From Heracleum sosnowskyi (taxonomy: Eukaryota; Streptophyta; Magnoliopsida; Apiales; Apiaceae), in assembly GCA_030848705.1 (NCBI GenBank), contig CM061245.1:80587564-80651563 (forward strand): a DNA stretch of 64,000 nt, read 5' to 3'. Of the stretch, positions 45,225 to 56,081 are shown one piece after another (position 1 is the stretch's first letter; each line of letters begins with the position of its first letter). The position numbers and the translations under genes are program-made. The notes below the pieces were generated by a model. It did not search any database. It was given only the letters and a program-made list of their open reading frames with translations, and was not told where the DNA came from.

Positions 45225-46557
45225 TCAAATCTGATAGGCCTGCAGTGCAGTTTCCGCATGACCAGCCTTTTTTACGTAAGACCTAAGAAACTCTTGGTAT
45301 TGAAATGGTCTATATCGTGCAGGACTGCCTTCATTGATGAGTGCTTTAGCTGCCTCTATGATGCAGCTGTTACAAGGTGAGATAAACGAGGCAATGGTTG
45401 TCCGAGCTTCTCTGGAGTTTGTGACTGCTCGATGCTCAGCGCTTCTAAACTTCTCATTGCTAACAATCTAAAACAAGAGTAGACGAAGACGTAGTTTAAG
45501 CAAATTTAGTTAATGAATGTGACCATTCTACATTTTTGAGCCATTGTAAAGGAAATTTAATGTACCTGCAGTTGATGACCAATATTGACAACAAACGCAT
45601 TTGGAAGTGGCTCCACCCCAAGCCACTGATTATCTATATATACTTGTAGGCCATAAATATCATCTTGGAGAAGCAAGGTAATAAGATTGGGATCACTGTG
45701 TTTTGGCAATCCCAGTGACAAACTTGGATCAGGGCATGGTGGGTAGTAATTGGTTGACATCAATAGTTCATTACTAAGTTCGCCTTCAAAATAACCAGGC
45801 TCAAGTCCTAATCCTTCGGAGATCAGGTCCAGAATTCTTAATGACAGGTTCCTCACTTCAACTGAATATCTCCCAACAATATCTCTTTATAGAACATGGA
45901 AAAGAAGATTAAAACATTAGAGGTTGATGAAATATATTTAAGTACTATTGTTTCATTTCGTGTATGTGGATTATAACTTACCGATAGGTAGTTGGATTTT
46001 CAGGCCACAAGATCTTCCAGAGGATGACAAGGGTGTCGTAAGTAATCTCTCCAAAAATGAGATTTTTCTGTGTCATAGTTGGGGCTGCTAGTGTGGAGTC
46101 TGCAGCTCTTAGTATGATCATCAGAATAAACACTTGCTTTCTCCGCATCAGCCATATTAAAAAACTCCTTGACTACACTCATAGTCTCATCCACTAAAAC
46201 ACCAGAAACTCCATGGTTGATCACCTAATCCATACCATATAGGTTGCAACTTTTCATCATTTATAATTTAGTTTTCTAAATGAATTGGAATAAAAAATAA
46301 AAGATCATACAACAATAAATTATTCTTATTCTTAATACAATGTATGAATAAACCTGGAAGAAACCAAACTTTTGGCTCGCATTGATGATTTGCTGAATAA
46401 TATCTAGTCGGTCATGGCTTGCCTTTCCAAGATCGATAATTGGGATTGCTTCGCATACAGGAATAGTGAATTCCTCACCAGGTCTTTGCTCCACTGGGAA
46501 GATATAATCTTCTGGTAAATTTTGGCCGCTAAACCAGCTTGAGACAAGTTTCTCCAT
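45225..46557 (-). pseudogene. Dioxygenase gene C, frameshifted in exon 2
   Basis: Exons 46557-46354, 46224-45982, 45884-45566, 45467-45225 match genes A and B in position and phase. Metal ligands (KHSDPN; AEHR) are intact. Compared with A and B, 8 bases are missing around 46011-46017, between the conserved HPLE and WPENP blocks, so the frame ends at TGA 46000-46002. Exon 2 is 243 bases long and no longer keeps phase. The intron 2 acceptor is also weak (AAAG). The usual R-x-S of this family reads R-T-T. Exons 3 and 4 have no other damage, so inactivation looks recent; an assembly error at one point cannot be excluded. Confidence 0.85.
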
Positions 46558-47439
46558 GCATATATAATGCAAGTACCTCACGATTATTAAGCTACTACTA
46601 TATCAAATCTGAGATTTATACAGTTATTTAGGTACTACTAATCCAACAAATCCAAATTCATACCCCATTATCATTGAGGTAAGGAATATGACTTTTTGTA
46701 TTAACAACACTGCACTCGTTAAAAATAAAATAGGGATGACAGGAATGTTGACAATGACATTCTACCAAGTATGTTCTTGATGAAATCACACAAAGTACAA
46801 ACTGATTATGCGAAGAATCAAACAATTTGGACAGAAAGAATCTGACTGGTCAAATAACATAAAAAAAGTAACAAATAATTTATGACAAGTTTGTTTTTCC
46901 GGATTTTATCATATAAGTTAAGAATTACTCTTAAGAACTTACCAAGAGGATTTTACATGTAGCAAGTATGAATTTTTTTTTTGAAATATTAAAAATAATT
47001 ATCGTTGGACGTCGACTCGGTGATCAACACTCTTCGCTGGGCAACACCAGGCCATACGCCTGTACACGTACCTGAGCTGATCAGCGTTGTGCTCCTTTGA
47101 CGCCCAAACCTCTGCTAGCTCGACCTTTATGCCAAAGAGCCAGAAAATCTCTCGACTCTCAGTATTACCCTCGGAAGTCAACTGACTCGAGGAAATTTCA
47201 TACCAGCTAAGGAGATCTGTTACAAATTGAGGGACACTGAATTGTTAATATCTCTTGCAATAAAAGGGTTAACAAATGTCAAGTTTCTTATAGCCTCTTT
47301 TCTCTTTTCTAATGAGTTTCCTACAATATATTGATATAGGTCATTTTAGACTTTCGTATTACTCAATTAACATTCTGCTGTGTCTCCTGATAACTTTATT
47401 TATTAATTAGAAGGGAAAAAAATCTGTCACCTAGACATT
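46558..47439. other. Upstream region of pseudogene C
   Basis: AT-rich. A GC-richer island at about 46998-47200 with a 60-codon minus-strand frame (46999-47181) matches nothing I recognise; it may be gene or retroelement debris. Confidence 0.4.
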
Positions 47440-48200
47440 TGTTACATCCTGTATAACAATGAAGATGATCATCTTGTTTGGCATCCTTCTCTCCGAGGTG
47501 AGTATAAGGTGAAAACTGGATGATAATTTGTAGTGAGTGATCACATTAACAGGATCAATAATCGATGGGGTAGATTGTGGAAGTTGAGTATTCCCCCACA
47601 GGTTATGATTTTTTATAGAGATTTTGCAGGAATAACATCCCAGTAAAGCAAAAGTTCATCGCAGAAGGTATCCATCTTGACACTAGCTGTCCTATTTGTG
47701 ATATCAATAGGTGTGGCTATTAGTTGGAGTGTTAACCTTTTTTCAGAATGGATGAAAGCATAGAATAAGGTAAATGAGGCACATTGTTAAGTGGTTACTC
47801 CTGTGTCATGGTACTTTTTAATGCAATGTTGATTCAGTTGTATCTAAGATGGCGTATTATTTTATGGTTAGTCTGTTTCAAGATGAAGCGATGGGATTCA
47901 GAGAAGCTCTCTCCTGGATTTGTTCCTCTTGGCGTGAAGTAACCATTTACACTTATTTGGGATTGGTAGCAAATGCTACTAACTCTGGACATGAAAATCT
48001 TATGAAAGCTTTGTCTCTTTATAATTTATAAATTCTTGTAGAAGGATGCTTCATGACAGATTCTACAACATTGTTAAGTTGATTGTTAAGGATGGTCATG
48101 ATTTGGCTTAAAAAAACCTTGGAAAATTGCTATATTTTTTTATTCTTTCCCTCTTCTCTCTGTGCTGGGAACTAAGCATTGTGTGATTGTGATGCATATT
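47440..48200 (+). mobile_element. LINE (L1-type) 3' remnant
   Basis: In the plus frames, HLVWHPSLRGEYKVKTG, then WGRLWKLSIPPQVMIFY and, after one frameshift, a CPICD motif, match the zinc-binding domain that follows LINE reverse transcriptase (zf-RVT). The frame 47849-48031 (EAMGFREALSWI) matches the plant-LINE RNase H domain. Stops and shifts make it inactive. It lies between the two dioxygenase pseudogenes on the opposite strand. Confidence 0.7.
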
Positions 48201-48372
48201 TCCCTTATCAATGAAATCTTATTTTCAAAAATAATAAGAACAGAAAAAAGTGTAAAACGACTAATACTGACAAACAGCTAGAATATTACCCTTATTTAGT
48301 AGGAAGACATCTTGTGTTTCATATATTAAACATAGATATGCGTGATAATTTCATTCACTGATGCATTAGTAC

Positions 48373-49127
48373 TTAAACCTTATAAGCCATCAATGCAGTT
48401 TCCGCATAACCAGCACTTGCCACATAAGATCTAAGAAACTCTTGGTATTGAAAAGCTTTATATTGAGGGAGATTGCCTTCACTTGTGAGTGCTTTAGCTG
48501 GCTCTATGATGCAGTTGTTACATGGTCCCATGAATGAAGCAATGGTTGTTCGAGCTTCTCTCGAGTTTGTGACTGCCCGATGTTCAGCACCTTTAAACAT
48601 GTCATTACTAACAACCTACGCGAGAATAAACGAAGATCACATGTTATTGAATATAGTTTACAAGTCAAAGGAGAAGTATGGAATCTGGAGCTCTTAGTAG
48701 GATCATCAGTAAACAGACCTGCTTTCTTTTCATTTTCCATGTTAAACAACTCCTGGACTACACTCTTAGTTTCATCCATTAAAACACCAGAAACTCCATG
48801 GTTGATCACCTAATCAACACGTCATTAGACGTAGCTTATAATTTTTCATCATTTACAATGTAGCATTCTACAAAACTACAAGAAACCATACAATTACTTC
48901 TGTAAAAAAGTTTATATACGGACCTGGAAAAATCCAAACTCTTGGCTTGCACCAATAATTTGCTGAATCGTACCCATTCGATCATGGCTTGCCTTTCCGA
49001 GGTCGATAACTGGGATAGCTTTGCATACAGGAACAGAAATTTCTTCACCTGGTCTTTGCCCCACTGGGAAGACATAATCTTGTGGCAAAATTTCGACACT
49101 AGACCAGCTTCAGACAAGTTTCTCCAT
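48373..49127 (-). pseudogene. Dioxygenase gene D, nonsense mutation and exon 3 deleted
   Basis: Exon 1 (49127-48924) is the same length as in gene C but codon 6 is TGA (49110-49112) where C has TCA. Exon 2 starts at 48809 and breaks off near 48680 after the HTS block. The rest of exon 2, intron 2, all of exon 3 (with the HxD metal ligands) and part of intron 3 are missing. Exon 4 (48615-48373) is complete and ends AYKV. It is closest to gene C (MEKLV start, R-T-T instead of R-x-S), so a local duplication of C or its ancestor. Confidence 0.88.
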
Positions 49128-49877
49128 TTGGTTTTTTGCAAGTTTAAGCTACTGCCATAACAAATTTAAGAAATGTTGACACTGAGACTTTACCAAGTTT
49201 CTACTTGGATCAAATCACACAAAAGGACAAAGTGATTATCCAGATTCCAGAGTATCAAACAGGTTGAACACCAAGAATCCAATCCAATTGGTCAATAAAC
49301 ATTAAAAATATCAAATAAATTCATTGTCTTCCAGATTTTCCTATAACTAGAATTTTATATAAAAACCTACCACTCTACCAACTGTAAAGCCATTGTTGTT
49401 CAATAGCATCAAATATTTAAAGAGGCAAGTTCGATTCTCATCTCGTATTAAAAGAATCAAGTCGTGAAGAATGAACCGAAGTTCGTGTATTTTTTATTTT
49501 TATTTTTGGAATTAAACTGCTGGACTAAAGTTCAATTCAAGAACCAATCTGTGTCATTACCTAAATTAACAATCATTTAAAAATCCTATCTAAAAGACAG
49601 GAATTGGTCTGTCGAACTAATAAAATTAATAGAACTATTTGACTAAATATAATTACAGGAGTTGGAGTGAGTATTCCATGCTTAATTCACTTGTCCTCAA
49701 TGAAGTCGCAGGTATGGAATCTCACTCGATCTTAGATTATATACAAGAACGAATTGCTTCCTTACTTATACGAAGACCAGCTACCAAGGTTACATATTTA
49801 AAAACCGTATACAAACTTCGCAGCAATATTGAAGCTAGATGCACAATTCGATGATATCATCTTTTGGAAGCAATTAA
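49128..49877. other. Spacer between pseudogene D and ATG9 3' end
   Basis: Includes the former promoter of gene D and the ATG9 3' UTR. No other gene seen; the 71-codon plus frame at 49639-49854 has no family features. Confidence 0.4.
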
Positions 49878-52800
49878 TTACACGAGATTCAGGGGATCTG
49901 GTTCAGGACTAGTAGAATGTCTACTGTAAATATCATCAAATGGGAGATTAAATTGTCCTCCCTCCAAGTCATCCAAAAAATATGTTCGGGATAACCTGTT
50001 ATGGCTTCTTGTCAATTCAAAGTGGTCTTGTTCTTCCTCTATTATGCTTCTATCAGATATATTATCATAATAATCATCAGTGTTGCGGTTGAATGGTGGA
50101 GGCTCCAGAAAGCTGGCTTGTTGATTGGTGCCTTGTGCATTACTTCTAGCCCACCAATGGCTCCTAGTACTACGCTGATGTGCTCCATTGATAGAGTCGT
50201 CATGATGCAGTACGCTTCCATGGAAGAGAGGAGCAGCAGTGGAGGCTTCTAGATGACTCTGTGATCTTTCACTGTCAAAAAGCTGCCCCCAATTTTCATC
50301 ATGTGTTGCTTCATTATTTATCATGGGCGAAGACATCCAGAAATTTCTTGTGCTTTCGGCAACATTAGATGATCTTGACGGAGCGTCTCTTTCAGCCTCG
50401 TTAGCAAGAAGAGGTTCAGATGTATAGTACCACTCAAGAATATTCAGATAATTCTTCTGGTCAGAATCAAACAACCACAAGGAACCTAATTGATAACCTC
50501 TTTCTGGAATATTGTGAAATGTTTCTCTCGAGAAGACATTGTTATTATCGCCAGTGCCTCGTGATTCTGGACTCCATTGCTGCATTCTTGGAGGCAAGTA
50601 TGGAGAAGATATTCGTTCCTGGATCTGTAACTTCTTCTCCCTGAATGCTTTTAATGTTGAAATGAGTTGCTTTCCCTGGCTATTAGGTTCCCATGAAGGA
50701 TAGCTACTTTGAAAGCTGCATGCATATTAATGAGATAACTTTGAAGTAGTGTAAAGCACACAAAGTTGCAAGATCAAAGTAACAAAATAAATTCATTCGT
50801 GGAATATCTGACCAACTAAATAAACAGATATTGGTGGCAGTAATCAAACCTTAAGAACGATTTCTCCATCTTTCCCTGGGAACTCCTTTGAACACGAGTT
50901 GAATTGTGTGGTGCACCATACATGATATTTCCGTGGTTTCGGAAGTCAAAAGCACTGAAGCTGCAACATTTTGAATTAAGAGGCATTACATAAACATACT
51001 TCATATAAGTGTTTGTACAAGTCATTTTCCTTGCAAGAGATCACATTCCTAAGGGAAGACGGTTAAATTTAAAATTTTAGTCAGAGATGTTTATATGGCC
51101 TAATAAAACGTCTTTTGGATAAGTAACTAAATAAGTTGGCAGAATAACCTGCATACATGACCAACACCTTCAATATCCACTGTAAAATCAGCAATGAACT
51201 GCAAAATATCATCTACTCGCTGCAATAGTAAAACGGCTTCTTAAATATGATATAGCTTCAGTGGTACAACAGATAACATATAGTAATATACTGAAAAAAA
51301 AAATGTGTTACCTCTGGGACGACAAATATAAGTAAATAAGGAGTCAGAAAGATTGAGGCCATCTCTTCCAGTAACATCATCCCAGTATACTGCAACAGAG
51401 GAAGCTCATTTAATTCTGTACTATATAGTCCAGAAACCACCATAATAATGCCAATCTTCTATTCTTATATTATCAGAGCAATACTTAACTATACAGACTC
51501 TCGCCTGAATTTAACTAATAAGAATCTCAATAACAGCTACTTTTCACCTTTTTTTGTGTCCAATAAAATTAAACTATATTTGGTACTTTGGTTGACCAAA
51601 AACTATTTATACACGATCGCACAATTCTGGGTAAGATGCATACACAAACTGTTCATACACAGTTATACGCTCAAATGGGAAGGCACTTCAGCTTGATGTC
51701 AGGCCCAAGCTAAATCTCTCATGTAAAGCATAGTTACTGAAATGGAGAGAACGGAGAGATGTAGACAAAATCTGATGATGCAGAGAGATAGGATACAGGA
51801 GATGGAGAAGCACCTCAAAGGCATGATCTCAGATTATTAATTTAAAACTCATAATGTAAGAGGAAGGATGTGTACATTGGGACCATCCCCAGACCCCGCT
51901 GCACAGCATTCATTTTTTAATAATTTAACGTTGAAGTAATTCTTTTAGTATTACATCAGGATAGCGTAAGAAAAAGGCAGAAACTACAGCTAATAACATA
52001 GGTCCTACTGGAAATGCACTACACTCACAAATCATATGATACTACTCACTAGTTCTAAAACTACCTACAGGATTACAATAAAGGACTCAAATTCCACACC
52101 TACTCCCATGTGCAATGCACTCCACCATAATAGAGAAAGGTTAAGATATCAGAACCAAATCTAATGCACTGATTACATATTTGTTAGCAACTATTCTTTT
52201 ATCAATTATTCCGTGGAAGAAACATGTATTCACTAGATAAGTCGAATGTTCTTGAGGTTAAGCATCCAGTATAAATCTCTTGTAAGATCCAATCACCAAA
52301 CAAATTATTTATTAAATATATAATTCAACCCAATCAAGCAATTATCTGTCTTACATTCTAAAACACTACTTTCAGCAGAATTCACCTGAAATAGAGTTTC
52401 GAACTCGATCCGGACAATATCAGAATTTTCTCTGCCACGCCATCTTTTAGGCATAAAATGTGTATGTTGGACAACCAGAGACATAGCCCCTTGTGGGTCA
52501 AGGACTAGATGATCATCTGTTATAGCAGCACGGCTAATCGCTGTTATGGTTCCAAACACAGCAGCATACCAAAACAAATTGCGACCAAATATCTGAAATG
52601 ACCGACAGAAATGAGTTAATAAATGTTGTCTGTAAAGGTGAATCAAAAGGAAAGTGAAATCTCCAGGGAAGTATTACATGGCCTTCCAGAAGAGACTCCT
52701 CAAGAAACGCAATGATGATCAAAATAGCAGCAAATCCACCAGAAACAAATGAAATGAACTTAGCAATGATTGATAATACAGGGGAAGGGAACTGCTTTAG

Positions 52801-53942
52801 ATATTCAGAAGCATGTACAACGCTACCATTTATCCGGTGTTTGAACAAATGGTCCACCTGAAACAGAATAAACTCATATTTTGACTATATACAATGTATG
52901 AATAGTTAATGATGACAAGCTCTTGCTTGCAAAACATCAAAATTAAGATTTCAAAGCTTGCGTGGCGGCACAAATAATGAAATTGGTTCAATTCACAAAT
53001 CACAACACAAACTCCACAAAAAAAACTATTCATATATAAACATATATGATATATATAGTAATAACACTATTGTTCTTCACCAGAACAATATAACATTGGA
53101 AATATGAAAATTTTGTAAAACAATTGTTCTGCACTTTTTAAGAGAGTGCAGAACAATTGTTCTCACTGTTCTCACATAAAAATTGTTCTCACCCAAATCA
53201 CTGCATATATATATATATATATATTTAATTTTTGTATTAAAAATAGGATTACTCCTAAATAATCAAATGAAAGATAATAAATATATTAAGTAGAATTAGA
53301 AAAGAATTATTTAATCTTAAATAAATTAAGCATCTCAGTTGATCTTGATATGCAAAATACAAAAAAAAAAAAAGTTAAAATAATCTCAATAAACAAACTA
53401 ATATACAGTTAAACCTCTTTAAAGTAATACACCTGGGACCGGAGAAAAATATTACTTTATCGAATTTATTATTTTATCGATATAATAATAAAATATTACT
53501 TTATCGATATAGTAATATTTTATTATTTTAAAGAAAATTATGTGCATATTTTTTGTAAATTTTAAAGGTAGTAGAGATTTTTAGTGTGAATTCAAGTATA
53601 TTTGTATTGCAATAATAAATTTATACTATATAAACAAATTATAATCAAAAAAGGGTAAAATATAAACATATTTTAAATCCATCACATTCGTAATAATTCT
53701 TATAAAATCACTAATAAAGTAAAAATTAATCAAAATTAATGATTGATTAGAAATTGATAAGAGTTAATATCACGATTCGTCATCTAATGTTAGGTAAGGA
53801 AGTATCAAGATATATCGTACAAACGATTATTTTCTATATTACGAATAATGTGTATAATGAGATATAATTTGTATATACTCCACAAAAATTATGAACACAA
53901 TTTATTTTGAATTTGGTGGAAACTGGAATATATGAATATAAA

Positions 53943-54012
<70 letters not shown>

Positions 54013-56081
54013 TAAATATTACTTTATATTTTCATTGGGCCCTTAAGGATTTTTCCAAAAATTATTATCTTATGATTTTAGCGAATATATTACTTTATCC
54101 TACTGGCCCAAGTCGGTACGGGAGAAATATATTATTTTAGCGAGGTTATTACTTTATCGGGTATTATTTTATCGAGGTTTAACTGTATTGCTAAAATTTT
54201 ATCTCTGTTAAATATAACTTTACGCTATTCATATAATAAAATATTAGGTTATATCTGAACAACATATAACTATTATTTATACATAAAAAAAGGTGGAACA
54301 GATCAAAAAAATTATTATAAACTAATATAATTTTAAAAAGATATATAAGAAGAATTGAAACACAATACCCAGACCTTGATATGGGTAATTTCGAGTATAC
54401 AGTAAAAACCACACAAAGCAGACCCATAAACCAATAAGTACTATGTTCAAGAATAACCTCATTGAATTCCCTTAAGATCCACCTAGAAAGATTTGACCAT
54501 CTTCGCGATGATGCTGTACTTGGATGATTATAGAATTGTTCCGCATGCTTTAAGAAGAGATATACCAGCATGAATATGACAATGAAAGGGGAAAGTGCGA
54601 GCATTGCAATGCCAACTATAACCAGACTTTTCTTCAATGTTTTAGGATCAGAAATAAAATCCCTCCGAACACGAAAGTTTCTGCAAATAATATTCATGTA
54701 AGACATAAGTAATCAAACATATTAAATGTAGAGATATTTGTTAGTCATCTTGCACATATATATTAAAAAGTAGCTTCTTATGAGATACATTCATACAAAA
54801 GAAACCTCACGTGGAATAGATAATCAAGCTTCATGTCCAATGTTATAATATGTATAGATGAAAACTAATGTGAATAGGTTATTTACACATACTCCTACCG
54901 GAGCTCTCTTTAAAAGGAGAGCGGGCCCTTATAGAATCAGTTTGCACAGAATTTACGTACTACCTCTGCCTACCGGAAGGGGAGACTACAAACCTGTCAA
55001 ACATGCTGTGTAATATGCACCAGTTTAAGGTCCACTCCAATGTTTTTGTAAGTATGAGACGTCGTCTTTTACCAACTGGGCCAGCTCCTGGTACCCATTT
55101 AGATAATGGAAAAGAAAGTACCCCTTTGTTTAGCATCCCAATCAAGTAGTTATCTTTCCGCATCAAACGCATCACAATATCATGAGCAGAGAGGTCCTTG
55201 ACTACACATAGTTGCTGTGAGTTCTGCAACTGAACAACCTTCTCAAGAACTGATGCCCATGGCATAGTTTGCATTTCATTGTCTGTAACATGGAGACTGC
55301 ACAAAAAGTACAATTTATTTAATTGCATGCCATAAGTTGTTCCCATGCTAACTAGATAATAAAAATGCAACCAAATTATAAGCTTGCTAAAAAATGACCA
55401 ACATTTGCATGAGAAAGTCACCCTTTTATCGTTACATAGATTTATAATACTGCAAAATAAATTTGAACTAATCTAACAAGCTCACAAGAATTACTTAAAT
55501 CAGCACCTGTGGTAGTAAAACTGACGAATTTTAAGAGTTTCCTTCAGCTGTGCAAAAAACCTTAAAAAACAAAAAATCCAGTATATGGAGAAGATCCCCA
55601 AATACCCAACGATAACAGCTTTAGAAAGTGTGAAAGGGGTCAAGGGATGCTCCTGAAGAGCATCCTTAGCCAAGTCACATGGTTTGATTCCAGATTCAAC
55701 TGCATCCATTCCGCACTTGGCATTACGGAGACCATTCCAATCAACATATAACAAGAAAAAGCCCGAGAAACATATTGTAAAGCCCAAGCTCAAAAGTTCA
55801 ACTATCCACTTTATTACAATGCACAAGAGACCTTTTTCACAATAGTAGCTATAGAGTCTCTCAAAGAACAAATCTAAGTCAGAAATAGGTTCCACGTTCA
55901 AACTATCTCCATTAAGAAGCCCCGTAGGGCTTTCACTCCCGGCACTTGGTGCTCTATGGTAATCAGACAATTCAATTTCATGACTGTCATTGAGCAATCC
56001 TGTTCTCAATGATGATTCGCCACGACTTTTCCATTTAAAATAATCAAGTGCATTAGCACCCTTTTGTCCACTGAACATCAT
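49878..56081 (-). CDS. ATG9: Autophagy-related protein 9 (ATG9)
   Basis: Nine coding exons: 56081-55507, 55296-54994, 54680-54458, 52857-52678, 52592-52386, 51389-51312, 51219-51149, 50960-50850, 50715-49878. All junctions keep phase with GT/AG introns and give 861 aa, about the length of Arabidopsis ATG9. ATG9 is the only multi-spanning core autophagy protein. It works as a lipid scramblase on vesicles that seed the phagophore (family knowledge). Visible: cytosolic N-terminus, TM1 about 85-113, TM2 about 153-176, the conserved block MPWASVLEKVVQLQ, HAEQFYNHPSTASSRRWS, further TMs (SLVIVGIAMLALSPF; FVSGGFAAILIIIAF), HTHFMPKRWRG, and a Ser/Asn-rich C-terminus. The start is the first ATG of a tandem pair after an in-frame TGA. 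No damage seen. Confidence 0.96.
53121..53159. repeat. Perfect 15-bp inverted repeat in an ATG9 intron
   Basis: Arms caattgttctgcact (53121-53135) and its complement (53145-53159) around a 9-base loop. Further gaacaat motifs surround it, so probably the core of a small MITE. Confidence 0.7.
53406..54185. mobile_element. TA-flanked TIR element in ATG9 intron 3
   Basis: Ends cagttaaacctc...gaggtttaactg, with TA on both sides (53404-53405 and 54186-54187). The subterminal parts are also inverted copies (tattactttatcg against cgataaagtaata; gggaccgga against a degenerate copy). About 780 bp including a 64-bp TA run. Non-coding. The TA duplication suggests a Tc1/mariner-type mover (inference). 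Confidence 0.75.
53946..54009. repeat. (TA)n microsatellite, about 32 units
   Basis: A dinucleotide run inside the TIR element in ATG9 intron 3. Confidence 0.95.

Noticed and set aside
46999..47181. 60-codon frame in a GC-richer island
   Set aside because: Too short and unmatched; may be a fragment of something else.
18918..49127. A biosynthetic gene cluster
   Set aside because: Only one enzyme family is present and two of four copies are dead; tandem duplication explains it.
49639..49854. 71-codon frame beyond the ATG9 3' end
   Set aside because: Chance frame in the 3' flank, no domain.
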